From a bacterium (GTDB lineage: Bacteria > CSSED10-310 > JAJRTK01): a stretch of 38,536 nucleotides of DNA. Within the stretch, counting starts at the first letter, position 1, and each line of letters starts with the position of its first letter. The position numbers and the translations under genes were made by a program. The stretch spans positions 1 to 38,536 of the forward strand of contig JAJRTK010000138.1 in the NCBI GenBank assembly GCA_024278345.1. Reading direction: 5' to 3'. This document shows positions 1-7,284 of the stretch, piece after piece. The notes beneath the pieces are model-generated. The model saw only the letters and a list, made by a program, of their open reading frames with translations, was not told the origin of the DNA and did no database searches.

Positions 1-168
1 CCAAGGGAAAGGCAAGTCCGCGGGGTCTCAGAAGAGTGCCGTCCAAGGGAAAGGCAAGTCCGCGGGGTCTCAGAAGAGTGCCGTCCAAGGGAAAGGCAAG
101 TCCGCGGGGTCTCAGAAGAGTGCCGTCCAAGGGAAAGGCAAGTCCGCCGGGTCTCAGAAGAGTGCGAG
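1..168 (+). repeat. 42-bp in-frame tandem repeat, four copies
   Basis: Copies at 1-42, 43-84 and 85-126 are identical. The copy at 127-168 differs by a few bases, and a fifth begins at 169 and degenerates after 10 bases. Each copy encodes 14 residues, so copy number can change without breaking the frame. There are no spacers, so this is not a CRISPR array. The array runs off the left edge, so the true copy number is unknown. Confidence 0.95.
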
Positions 169-1159
169 CCAAGGCAAAGTGAAACCCGCGATCCCTCTGA
201 AAAGATCGGGCCAGGAACAAACAAAACCCACCCAACAGCAGGATGCACCTGCTCCAGCACGGGCAAAATCAACCGGCCCGGGGAAGAAAAGCAGCCCTCA
301 AGGTTTGGCATCAACTTCAAGACCGCCGCCGAAGAAGCCTTCTTCCAACGCTGTCTCCCCTGCGACTGTTGTCAAGGCTTCTTCAGCCGTTGTTTCTCCC
401 ACGGGCGCAGTCCAGCCCCGGTCTCAGAAAACGGGTTTGCCAGAAGGATCCATCCCGGAACTGTTACCACGGCTCGCGGCGGGGCAGCCTGAGGCGGGCA
501 GTGGAGGCCAACTCCCGCGAATCGTTGAGGATGGCCGCCCGGCGACGTTGTCAATGGAGACGGTGGTGAAGGGGCCGAGAAAGATCCGGGATGAGATTTC
601 CGGGTCAATGCCTGGCAAGGAGATCCGCCTTTCCCCGGGAACCCGGCCCGCTCTCAATCCACTCCATGCAGTTCCCCCCGAAGACATCGCCTGGGTGGCC
701 CTCGGAACGGTGGGGCTCCTTTTGGGTCTTGTGGTCATCGTCCTGGCTTACTTCCTGCTCAAACTTTTGAAACGCCAGCACGATTGCAGCATCCAGGGGC
801 ATGTCCAACAGTTTCCATTGTCCGATCTCTTCCAGTTTTTGGCCACGGGTTTCAAAACAGGTGTGCTCACCGTCATGATCGGTGACAAGAATAGCCAGGT
901 CCGCTTTTCCCACGGAATGATTGACGGGGCGATCTCCGCCGACCTTTCGCCAAGGGAAGCGATCCACGCCATTCTCAGCACGGAGGAAGGGAACTTCATT
1001 TTTGAAGAGGGAAGCGTGGGAGAACACCTGGATCAGAGTCTGAGGCTGGATGTCCCGGGGACGCTCATGGCGTGGGCGTGCAGGATCGATCACGAAAGAA
1101 GGGATCGCGAGCAAGCAGCGGTGGCGCAGGGAAAGCTCCACCGCCTGAGTGCTAGTTAA
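2..1159 (+). CDS. Membrane-anchored DUF4388 protein with N-terminal tandem repeats (5' partial)
   Basis: The reading frame is open from base 2 and the start lies upstream of the window, so about 385 C-terminal residues are seen. The first 56 residues are four copies of a 14-residue Lys/Ser/Gly repeat (QGKGKSAGSQKSAV). A Pro/Ala/Ser-rich, probably disordered region follows, then one transmembrane helix at about residues 231-253 and a C-terminal DUF4388 (PATAN-like) domain at about 262-345. DUF4388 occurs in bacterial signalling proteins, often fused to response regulators, and its molecular role is poorly known. The predicted layout is an extended repetitive tail and a small globular domain on opposite sides of one membrane helix. 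A GTG at 179 could be taken for a start, but the upstream in-frame repeat continues without a stop, so the gene is longer. The gene is convergent with the OmpW-like gene. A second DUF4388 protein lies at 28054-28821. Confidence 0.75.
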   Translation, partial: QGKGKSAGSQKSAVQGKGKSAGSQKSAVQGKGKSAGSQKSAVQGKGKSAGSQKSASQGKVKPAIPLKRSGQEQTKPTQQQDAPAPARAKSTGPGKKSSPQGLASTSRPPPKKPSSNAVSPATVVKASSAVVSPTGAVQPRSQKTGLPEGSIPELLPRLAAGQPEAGSGGQLPRIVEDGRPATLSMETVVKGPRKIRDEISGSMPGKEIRLSPGTRPALNPLHAVPPEDIAWVALGTVGLLLGLVVIVLAYFLLKLLKRQHDCSIQGHVQQFPLSDLFQFLATGFKTGVLTVMIGDKNSQVRFSHGMIDGAISADLSPREAIHAILSTEEGNFIFEEGSVGEHLDQSLRLDVPGTLMAWACRIDHERRDREQAAVAQGKLHRLSAS

Positions 1160-1246
1160 ACTTCTTTGCCGCCTTGCGGAATCCGGGATCGTGCTCTTCG
1201 TGGAGGGCAGGCCGGAGGGCCTCCAAATTTCGCGGCCAAAACCGGA

Positions 1247-1816
1247 CTAGCGGAAGTGATACGAGATGTTGAAGCCAACGGAAACCGTGGGGCCATCGAG
1301 ATTTTGATCGAGAGGGATGGTGTCAGTGCCGCAACAGCCCTCATAGTACTCGCTCGTGTAGATAATATAACGCATGGTCACTTCACCTCCCACCGCCAAG
1401 CCGGGAACCAGGAAGAAATCGATGCCACCGCCAAAATTGAATCCCGGGCCGGTCAGACCGTCACTGAATCCGTCTTCAGAGAGGAAGTAGGCTCCAAGGC
1501 CCAGTTTCCCCCAGGGCTGCAACCGGCTTTCGGGAAGCGGCGAAAACCTGGTGTTTACGCTGAATCCACCGAGCGAACCGTCGATCTCGGGGTTCCCAAA
1601 ATCACTGAGAAAACCTGCGAACTCCAAGGCCCACCGGGGTGTAAAGAAATAGCCCAGGGAGATTTCGGCTCCCTCTCCGTCACCAAGGATGTCGGACTCG
1701 GTGGTGGTCTCTGAGCGCTGCAGGCTCACCGACAGGTAGGGGTTGCCAGCCAAGGCGCTTGCCGGAAGCAAGCCCAAAAGGCCGGTAAGAATTGCCGCTG
1801 CAATCGTTCGGCGCAT
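1247..1816 (-). CDS. Outer-membrane beta-barrel protein, OmpW-like
   Basis: This 189-residue exported protein has an N-terminal signal peptide (MRRTIAAAILTGLLG, cleavage probably after ASALA). The mature part has alternating hydrophobic and polar strands rich in Gly and aromatic residues, such as SLGYFFTPRWALEFAGF, and ends in aromatic YHF-R, as expected of a small outer-membrane barrel. The length and the first strands resemble the OmpW/porin-like family. The start is set at 1816 because GGAG sits 7 bases upstream; an upstream in-frame ATG at 1858 would put extra residues before the signal peptide. A CC pair lies in a loop near residue 161. The ligand or transported substrate cannot be told from sequence. 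The gene is divergent from the candidate RNA and XPB region. Confidence 0.7.
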   Translation of the reverse strand: MRRTIAAAILTGLLGLLPASALAGNPYLSVSLQRSETTTESDILGDGEGAEISLGYFFTPRWALEFAGFLSDFGNPEIDGSLGGFSVNTRFSPLPESRLQPWGKLGLGAYFLSEDGFSDGLTGPGFNFGGGIDFFLVPGLAVGGEVTMRYIIYTSEYYEGCCGTDTIPLDQNLDGPTVSVGFNISYHFR

Positions 1817-1905
1817 GATCGATCTCCTACACGATGACGAAAACTGGTTGGATGCCAATGCTCGATGCCTTGCCCAAAAGCAAGTTCCGGACCACTGCCG
1901 CGATC

Positions 1906-1934
1906 TTGGCTTCCACCTCTCCTTGCCCTATAAC
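1906..1934 (+). promoter_or_regulatory. Candidate sigma70-type promoter for the intergenic RNA
   Basis: TTGGCT (1906-1911), a 17-base spacer and TATAAC (1929-1934). The -10 lies inside an inverted repeat, CCTATA-ACG-TATAGG (1927-1941), which could be an operator. The -35 matches the consensus only partly, so this is a candidate. Confidence 0.4.
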
Positions 1935-1940
1935 GTATAG

Positions 1941-2199
1941 GCCCGGTGATTCAAGGCATCACCAGATTTTTTGGGACCCTTTTGCCCTCCAGTGATGTTC
2001 TGGACTTTCTTGGACCGTTGCCCGAGCAAAGGGACAAAGCGTCCAAGAAACAGAACATACCAGAACGGCTTCGGTGGCATCTTTAGCCCTGCAAGGGGCC
2101 GGGGAAGACAAAAGAGCGCGGCTTCCCTTCTTTGTGCCAAACTGGCCCTGCCTTGTGCATCGGCCCACTGAAGGGAACGCGAAGACCCTTCAGTTTTTC
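1941..2199 (+). ncRNA. Candidate structured small RNA or leader upstream of XPB
   Basis: This roughly 390-bp gap has no convincing gene but strong RNA-like structure. An 18-bp hairpin spans 1995-2058: ATGTTCTG pairs with CAGAACAT, then after a 3-base bulge (GAC) TTTCTTGGAC (2006-2015) pairs with GTCCAAGAAA (2041-2050). Smaller hairpins follow (GGGGAAG with CTTCCC near 2100-2140). The region ends in a classic intrinsic terminator at 2167-2198, and a plausible promoter lies upstream. A transcript of about 258 nt is therefore predicted. It could be a free small RNA or an attenuating leader of the helicase-lspA operon, because the terminator ends only 7 bases before the helicase start. I recognise no known family: it lacks tmRNA, RNase P, SRP and 6S hallmarks. 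An imperfect DNA inverted repeat left by a small mobile element is an alternative. Confidence 0.45.
2167..2198 (+). terminator. Intrinsic terminator just before the XPB start
   Basis: Perfect stem ACTGAAGGG (2167-2175) with CCCTTCAGT (2186-2194), a 10-base loop and a run of T residues at 2194-2198. This is a textbook rho-independent terminator on the plus strand. Confidence 0.75.
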
Positions 2200-2204
2200 C
2201 CCGC

Positions 2205-3959
2205 TTGACGAAAGCTTTTACCTTGCACTCTCCGCTCATCGTTCAAAGTGACAAAACGCTGCTATTAGAAGTCGATCATCCCGACTACCCGGAGATCCGA
2301 AGCTTTCTTGGGCAGTTCGCCGAGTTGGTCAAGAGCCCGGAGCATATCCATACCTACCGTATTTCCCCGATATCCCTATGGAACGCCGCTTCCGCCGGCA
2401 TGGAAGCGGACCACCTTCTCGCTGGCCTCTCCCAATACAGCCGATACGATCTCCCGCAAAATCTTGTCTATGAAATCTCCACGGCCATGAGCCGCTACGG
2501 GTTGATCCAGCTCTTTCAAGAGGGGGGCGGCTATTACCTACAGACCAGCGAGGCCTATCTTTTCGAGGAGCTCCGTTCCCACAAACCCCTCCGGCCCCAT
2601 CTTTGGGACACCGCCGATCCCTCGCGCCTAGCCATCGGCAATTACTCCCGGGGCATAGTCAAACAGGAGCTTATCAAGCTTGGCTATCCCGTGGAAGACC
2701 TGGCCGGCTACAGCGAGGGCGAACCTTTGCCCATGGAGCTTCGGTGCCAGACCCTCCGCGGCAAACCCTTTGCCCTGCGCCCCTACCAGCGGGAGGCCGT
2801 GGACCACTTCTGGGCAGAGGGCCGCCCCGCTGGCGGAGCAGGCGTCATCGTGCTTCCGTGCGGAGCAGGCAAAACCGTGGTGGGGCTGGCCGTCATGGCA
2901 CGGCTCAAAATGCAGACGCTCATTCTCTCTCCCAATGTCGTCGGACTCCGCCAATGGAGAGAAGAGCTCCTGGACAAAACCACCCTGGAACCCGAGCAGA
3001 TCGGCGAATACTCGGGAGAGGCCAAGGAAATCCGCCCCGTCACCTTGACCACCTACCAGATGATGACCCATCGCACCGACAAGCGAAAAAACTTTCTTAA
3101 CGTCGATCTCCTCACCCGGCAGAGCTGGGGGCTCATCCTCTACGACGAGGTACACCTCTTGCCAGCGCCTGTCTTTCGCGTCACAGCGGAGATTCAGTCC
3201 CGCCGGCGGCTGGGCATGACCGCCACACTCATCCGCGAAGACGGCCGGGAAAGCGATGTTTTCGCTCTCATCGGGCCCAAGCGTTACGATATCCCCTGGC
3301 GAGAAATCGAGCGCTCCGGATACCTCGCCATAGCCACCTGCCACGAGCTCCGGACTCGCCTGGCAACAGGTCAGCGCCTTTCCTACGCCACGGCCTCCGC
3401 CAGATCCAAGATCCGGATCGCCGCGGAAAATCCCCTCAAAGATGATGTTGTCGAAGCCCTCGTCCGGCGCCACAAAAGTGATCGCGTCCTTGTTATCGGA
3501 CAGTATCTCAGGCAGCTTAAACGGGTGGCGGGAAGGATCGACGCTCCCCTCATCACCGGCGAAATGAAGAACCACGACCGACAACGCCTCTACCACCAGT
3601 TTAAAACTGGAGCCATTACGACACTCGTTGTCTCCAAGGTCGCGAATTTCGCTGTCGATCTCCCCGAAGCAAACGTGGCCATCCAGATTTCCGGCGCCTT
3701 CGGGTCCCGCCAGGAAGAGGCCCAACGCCTGGGACGCATCCTCAGGCCCAAGGCTTCGGGCTCCGAAGCGACTTTTTACACCGTGGTCACCCGCGAGACC
3801 CGAGACGAAGAGTTCTCCGAAAAACGCCAACTCTTCCTCACCGAACAGGGCTACCAGTACACGATCCACGACGCCGAGAGCTTTCTCCATGAACTACCTT
3901 CCGAGCACGGGGCCTCGATGCCTCCCCACCTTCAACTCATCCTTGGAGGCCGATCTTGA
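2205..3959 (+). CDS. XPB-type DNA helicase (superfamily 2)
   Basis: A 584-residue bacterial XPB homologue, an ATP-dependent 3'-5' helicase or translocase of the nucleotide-excision-repair type. The N-terminal region (about 1-180) carries the bacterial XPB hallmark PLIVQSDKTLLLEV. The helicase core has Walker A LPCGAGKT (217-224), motif Ia, the DEVH box (314-317), motif III MTATLIREDGRE, and a C-terminal lobe with motif VI QEEAQRLGRILRPK. It closely resembles the actinobacterial XPB proteins in order and spacing. The start is TTG at 2205; another in-frame TTG at 2223 is possible and neither has a strong ribosome-binding site, because the intrinsic terminator occupies that space. It overlaps lspA by four bases, so the two are translationally coupled. 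No Bax1-type nuclease partner is nearby. Confidence 0.92.
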   Translation: MTKAFTLHSPLIVQSDKTLLLEVDHPDYPEIRSFLGQFAELVKSPEHIHTYRISPISLWNAASAGMEADHLLAGLSQYSRYDLPQNLVYEISTAMSRYGLIQLFQEGGGYYLQTSEAYLFEELRSHKPLRPHLWDTADPSRLAIGNYSRGIVKQELIKLGYPVEDLAGYSEGEPLPMELRCQTLRGKPFALRPYQREAVDHFWAEGRPAGGAGVIVLPCGAGKTVVGLAVMARLKMQTLILSPNVVGLRQWREELLDKTTLEPEQIGEYSGEAKEIRPVTLTTYQMMTHRTDKRKNFLNVDLLTRQSWGLILYDEVHLLPAPVFRVTAEIQSRRRLGMTATLIREDGRESDVFALIGPKRYDIPWREIERSGYLAIATCHELRTRLATGQRLSYATASARSKIRIAAENPLKDDVVEALVRRHKSDRVLVIGQYLRQLKRVAGRIDAPLITGEMKNHDRQRLYHQFKTGAITTLVVSKVANFAVDLPEANVAIQISGAFGSRQEEAQRLGRILRPKASGSEATFYTVVTRETRDEEFSEKRQLFLTEQGYQYTIHDAESFLHELPSEHGASMPPHLQLILGGRS

Positions 3960-4555
3960 CTCACGCCGTTGATCCCCCAACCCCACAACTTGACGCCGTT
4001 TGCGGTCACCGCGGAAGAAAAAGGGTCTTTTTTGTCGTCGCTACTATCGCCATGGCAACCCTGATCATCGATGTTGGCACCAAAGAGCTCGTCCGACAAA
4101 GCATGAGCCTCCACCAGCGAATCGAGGTCATTCCCGGACTCTTGAACCTCCATTTCATCAAAAATCCCGGTGCCGCGTTCGGCCTGGGGGATACCTGGCC
4201 AGAAGCCGTGCGCTACCCCTTCTTCCTCATCGTCTTCGCCGTGGCGGCTTGGGTGCTTTTCAGTTTCTACCAGCGCTGCCGACCTCACCAGACCTGGCTC
4301 AAAATCAGCCTCGGCCTCGTCGCCGGAGGAGCCGTGGGGAACTTTGCCGACAGAATCGTTCACCGGAAGGTCACCGATTTCATCGACATCTACTACGGGA
4401 GCTATCACTGGCCCTTCTTCAACGCCGCGGATATCGCCATCACCGTGGGGGTGGCCATACTTTTCATCCATCTATGGTTCTTCGAGGAAGAGAAGCGCGG
4501 CGAAGTCGAACGGGGAAACCCCATCCTTTCCCAGCAAACACCGGAGAGCAGCTAG
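3956..4555 (+). CDS. lspA: Lipoprotein signal peptidase (signal peptidase II)
   Basis: LspA is the inner-membrane aspartic peptidase that removes signal peptides from diacylglyceryl-modified prolipoproteins. The 199-residue product has four hydrophobic segments (about 24-40, 86-104, 113-130, 159-175), the family motifs GNFADRI (catalytic Asp132) and FNAADIAI (catalytic Asp159), and the NPGAAFGLG motif. The start is TTG at 3956, overlapping the helicase stop as TTGA, with GGAGG six bases upstream. The N-terminus is about 20 residues longer than in typical LspA and the C-terminal tail is hydrophilic. It is followed by a pseudouridine synthase gene, a pairing also seen in Firmicutes. Confidence 0.95.
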   Translation: MTHAVDPPTPQLDAVCGHRGRKRVFFVVATIAMATLIIDVGTKELVRQSMSLHQRIEVIPGLLNLHFIKNPGAAFGLGDTWPEAVRYPFFLIVFAVAAWVLFSFYQRCRPHQTWLKISLGLVAGGAVGNFADRIVHRKVTDFIDIYYGSYHWPFFNAADIAITVGVAILFIHLWFFEEEKRGEVERGNPILSQQTPESS

Positions 4556-4557
4556 GT

Positions 4558-4640
4558 CCCGTTTTGGGTTGTGGTCCGCTCCCATCGCATGACCCACGCC
4601 TTCGGCGCGAGTTCCCCCCGCTCACGCTAGTCGCCCGGTG
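4558..4640 (+). repeat. Dispersed intergenic palindromic repeat, copy C
   Basis: Fills most of the lspA-rluD gap. It begins GGGTTGTGGTCCGCTCCC and matches the start of copies A (21061) and D (23911-23963, minus), then diverges. The internal segment GCGAG...CTCACGC can pair weakly. It is a degenerate member. Confidence 0.5.
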
Positions 4641-4675
4641 GCCGCCGGGACCGGGCTTTAAGCCGGGAAGAGAAA

Positions 4676-5641
4676 ATGTCCCCCGAAACCCTTCATACTT
4701 TCTTCGTCGGTCAGAAAACCGCCGGGCTGCGCCTCGATGTCGCCCTCTCCAAATTCCTGGAAATGTCCAGAGCCCAGGCTCACCGCCTCATCCGCCGCGG
4801 CTCGGTTGACCTCCCCGGTCTCCCCAAAAAAAAGATTAAGCCCTCCCTCAAGGTCCTGGAGGGGCAAGCCGTCAAGGTTCACCTGCCGCAGCCAGAGCCA
4901 CTTCTCTTGGAGCCAGAGGCGCTTCCCCTGGAAATTCTTTACCAGGACAGCGCTCTGGCCGTCGTCCACAAGCCCCGAGGAATCGTGGTTCATCCCTCCC
5001 CCGGACATTCTTCCGGAACCTTGGTCCACGCACTCCTCCATCATTTGGATAGCCTTTCGGGGATCGGCGGCGTGCTCCGCCCGGGAATCGTCCACCGCCT
5101 GGATTTGACGACTTCCGGGCTCCTCGTCGTGGCCAAGACTGATGCCGCCCACCAGCATCTGTCCGAGCAGTTCCGCCAAAGAACCGCGGGCCGTATCTAT
5201 ACGGCGCTTTGCTGGGGAGGCGTGCGGGACGTGATCCGCGTCGATGAGCCCATCGGCCGCCACCCCAAGGAGAGGAAACGGATGGCCGTCGTTCTTGGAG
5301 GCAAGCCGGCGCGCACCACCTTTTTTCCCCTGGAGCCGTTGGGGCCGGCAACCCTATTGGAGGCCCGCCTGGAGACGGGACGGACCCACCAGATCCGAGT
5401 CCATCTCGCCCACCTCCGCCGACCCGTGGTGGGGGATCGGGTTTACGGGGCACCCCGGCTGCCGCGACGGCTCCCAGGGAGTGTTCGGGAAGCCATCGAG
5501 CTCCTGGGAGGATGCGCGCTCCATGCCCGGGTCCTGCGGTTCCTTCACCCCCGGACTGGCCAGGAGCAGCAATTCGAGGCACCCTTGCCCAAGGATTTTG
5601 CGGCCCTCCTGGATCGTATGCGCGCCATCTACGGGAAATAG
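4676..5641 (+). CDS. rluD: RluA/RluD-family 23S rRNA pseudouridine synthase
   Basis: This enzyme converts uridine to pseudouridine in RNA, most likely in 23S rRNA helix 69 as RluD does. The 321-residue product has an N-terminal S4 RNA-binding domain (about 15-75, LRLDVALSKFLEMSRAQAHRLI) and a PseudoU_synth_2 domain with the catalytic motif HRLDLTTSG (catalytic Asp143), then the ETGRTHQIRVHLAH motif. ATG at 4676 is preceded by GGGAAGAG. The exact target uridine cannot be assigned: RluC, RluD and RluA-like members share these motifs, and RluD is chosen because an S4 domain is present and because of the lspA neighbourhood. It is convergent with the methyltransferase gene, with only 37 bases between. 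Confidence 0.88.
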   Translation: MSPETLHTFFVGQKTAGLRLDVALSKFLEMSRAQAHRLIRRGSVDLPGLPKKKIKPSLKVLEGQAVKVHLPQPEPLLLEPEALPLEILYQDSALAVVHKPRGIVVHPSPGHSSGTLVHALLHHLDSLSGIGGVLRPGIVHRLDLTTSGLLVVAKTDAAHQHLSEQFRQRTAGRIYTALCWGGVRDVIRVDEPIGRHPKERKRMAVVLGGKPARTTFFPLEPLGPATLLEARLETGRTHQIRVHLAHLRRPVVGDRVYGAPRLPRRLPGSVREAIELLGGCALHARVLRFLHPRTGQEQQFEAPLPKDFAALLDRMRAIYGK

Positions 5642-5678
5642 GGCGTTTCGCCGCCACACCACAGAGGAAAACGTCCGC

Positions 5679-6704
5679 CTACTTGTACGCCACGGCGGCG
5701 CTTGTGGGGCCTGCCAGGGGAATGATCTCAAAACGCCGAAATCCCGCTTCGGAACACCAATCGCGGAAATCGGATCCCGTATAATCGAACCCATCACCCA
5801 GCTCAATGAGCATGTTGAGCGACATCAGCAGGCCAAAGGCATTTTCCTTCCGGGAATCGTCGATGAGGTTTTCGATGGCGATGAAAGCGCCACCCTCGGG
5901 AAGGGCCGCATACGCTTTCTTGATCAGGAGCTTTTTTCCCTCAAGATTCCAGTCATGGAGGATATTTCCCATGGTTATGATCTCCGCCCCGGGAAGGTCG
6001 TCGGCGAAAAAATCCCCGGAAACCACTCTGATGCGACCCGACATGCCGGCGGCGTCGATTTCCTTTTGTGCGTGGGAGGCCACTGGCGGAAGATCGAAGG
6101 TCTGGAACGTGAGATGCGGGTGCCGGGCACCGATGATGAGCGAGAATAGAGCCAGTCCACCGCCGATGTCACTCACCGTCTGAGCCTTGGAAAAATCGAA
6201 TTTTTCGGCCAATTGCAGGAAGTTGCCCGCTTGAAAGGCACTCATGGCGCGAAGGAACTGACCAAGCCTTTTCTCGTCCCTGTACAAATCCTCGAAGAAC
6301 GGCTTGCCGTGGGTCTTGACCTCACTTTGCGGCTCTCCCGTCCGGAGCGCCACCCCCAAGTCGTTCCAGAAACCAAAAAGGCGGGAGTTGAGCATTTCCA
6401 GCATGCCGCCGATGTACTGGGGGCTCTTTTGGTCCAGAAAAAGCGCTGTCTCTGGACTGTTTTTGTACCTTCCGGCAACGCCTTCGCCATCTCGTTCCAG
6501 GAATCTCAATGCCACCAGCGCGTCAAAGAAGTCGTAAGTTCCTCGGGGATGGAGGTCGAGCTCTTCACCTAACTCCGCTGCTGTCATCGAGCCTTTTCCC
6601 AAGACCGAAAAGAGCCCGAACTCAGTGGCGGTGAGCAATGTCTTGGACGCCCAGAAGGCGGTGGCGGTTTGCAGGATGTGACTTGGATTGAGTGGCTGGG
6701 TCAT
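5679..6704 (-). CDS. SAM-dependent O-methyltransferase (acetylserotonin O-methyltransferase-like)
   Basis: The 341-residue class I methyltransferase resembles the plant and bacterial small-molecule O-methyltransferase family (Methyltransf_2). An N-terminal winged-helix dimerisation region (about 10-90) is followed by the SAM-binding motif VSDIGGG (177-183), the acidic loop ending motif II (TFDLP), and the catalytic motif ILHDW (His250, Asp251). The substrate is probably a phenolic or other small hydroxylated metabolite, but no biosynthetic neighbours point to one. The start is ATG at 6704 with GGAGG seven bases upstream. It appears to be a single-gene unit. Confidence 0.85.
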   Translation of the reverse strand: MTQPLNPSHILQTATAFWASKTLLTATEFGLFSVLGKGSMTAAELGEELDLHPRGTYDFFDALVALRFLERDGEGVAGRYKNSPETALFLDQKSPQYIGGMLEMLNSRLFGFWNDLGVALRTGEPQSEVKTHGKPFFEDLYRDEKRLGQFLRAMSAFQAGNFLQLAEKFDFSKAQTVSDIGGGLALFSLIIGARHPHLTFQTFDLPPVASHAQKEIDAAGMSGRIRVVSGDFFADDLPGAEIITMGNILHDWNLEGKKLLIKKAYAALPEGGAFIAIENLIDDSRKENAFGLLMSLNMLIELGDGFDYTGSDFRDWCSEAGFRRFEIIPLAGPTSAAVAYK

Positions 6705-7065
6705 GTGGCTTCCTCCAAATGCGCGGGAATCAGGGCTTGCAGTGGGCAGGTTGTCGTTCCGGAAAACCGAGGCTCGCCATGGCGGCTCCGCAGTCGGGGC
6801 GCCAATTTAGAACCTTAACCATTTGTTATCCGGTTTTTGTTTCTTTTTTTTGCAAGTGTGGCGAAGTTCGGGGGAAATCGGTGGAGCGTTTCGATCTGGC
6901 TTGTTTTGATGGGCGTTCGTGCTGTTGGGATTCCGTTGCTGAGTGTTGAGCGGCGCGGTTGCTGTTGGAGTTGCAACGGGGTTTCAAGGTCCTTTCGGGT
7001 CTGCAATGATGGGAGCGTGGCGGGTTCCGCGGAGTGTGACTACCATGGCGAATGCCTTGCGTCGT

Positions 7066-7093
7066 TTGACACTTCCGCTACGGAAGGTATAGA
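7066..7093 (+). promoter_or_regulatory. Sigma70-type promoter with palindrome in the spacer
   Basis: A perfect -35 TTGACA (7066-7071), a 16-base spacer and -10 TATAGA (7088-7093). The spacer holds an exact inverted repeat, CTTCCG-CTA-CGGAAG (7072-7086), exactly where a repressor or activator would bind between the two hexamers. Transcription would begin near 7100, giving a leader of about 185 bases. Confidence 0.6.
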
Positions 7094-7211
7094 AAAACCT
7101 TGCCTCGCGGTTTCGAATATGCGAAGTCGGGTTCAGGCCAGCAGGTCATGGCTAGTTTAGGGGGATCTCACCCGTGCATGGGATGGGGTTTTCACGAAAG
7201 GCTTTAGTTTT

Positions 7212-7264
7212 CCCGTAGTTGGCGTTGTCCCGTGCTCGGATCCGCACCTGCTAGCGACTACGGG
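7212..7264 (+). promoter_or_regulatory. Structured 5' leader hairpin before the exported-protein gene
   Basis: An exact 8-base inverted repeat, CCCGTAGT (7212-7219) and ACTACGGG (7257-7264), encloses an inner self-complementary segment with CGGATCCG. It ends a few bases before the ribosome-binding site GAGGA. It could modulate translation or mRNA stability. Confidence 0.4.
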
Positions 7265-7284
7265 CTACAAGAGGACACACAAGA

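Larger units (their letters stand above)
6705..7284. other. 580-bp intergenic region with promoter and structured leader
   Basis: No convincing gene is seen; short open frames here lack ribosome-binding sites and conserved character. The left part (6705-7040) is less GC-rich, with a T-rich run at 6834-6852. The right part holds the promoter at 7066-7093 and a structured leader at 7212-7264. No tRNA cloverleaf, tmRNA, RNase P or SRP RNA hallmark was found by eye. Confidence 0.6.

Noticed and set aside
1-168. Possible CRISPR array
   Set aside because: The 42-bp units are contiguous with no spacers and lie in frame within a gene.
1166-1714. 182-codon plus-strand frame over the OmpW-like gene
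   Set aside because: The opposite strand has a signal peptide and ribosome-binding site; this frame has neither.
1928-2239. 103-codon minus-strand frame across the hairpin region
   Set aside because: Spans the candidate RNA and terminator; composition is random and no start signal is seen.
2628-3890. 420-codon open frame on the minus strand
   Set aside because: Antisense to the XPB helicase; an artefact of GC-rich codon use with no ribosome-binding site or domain.
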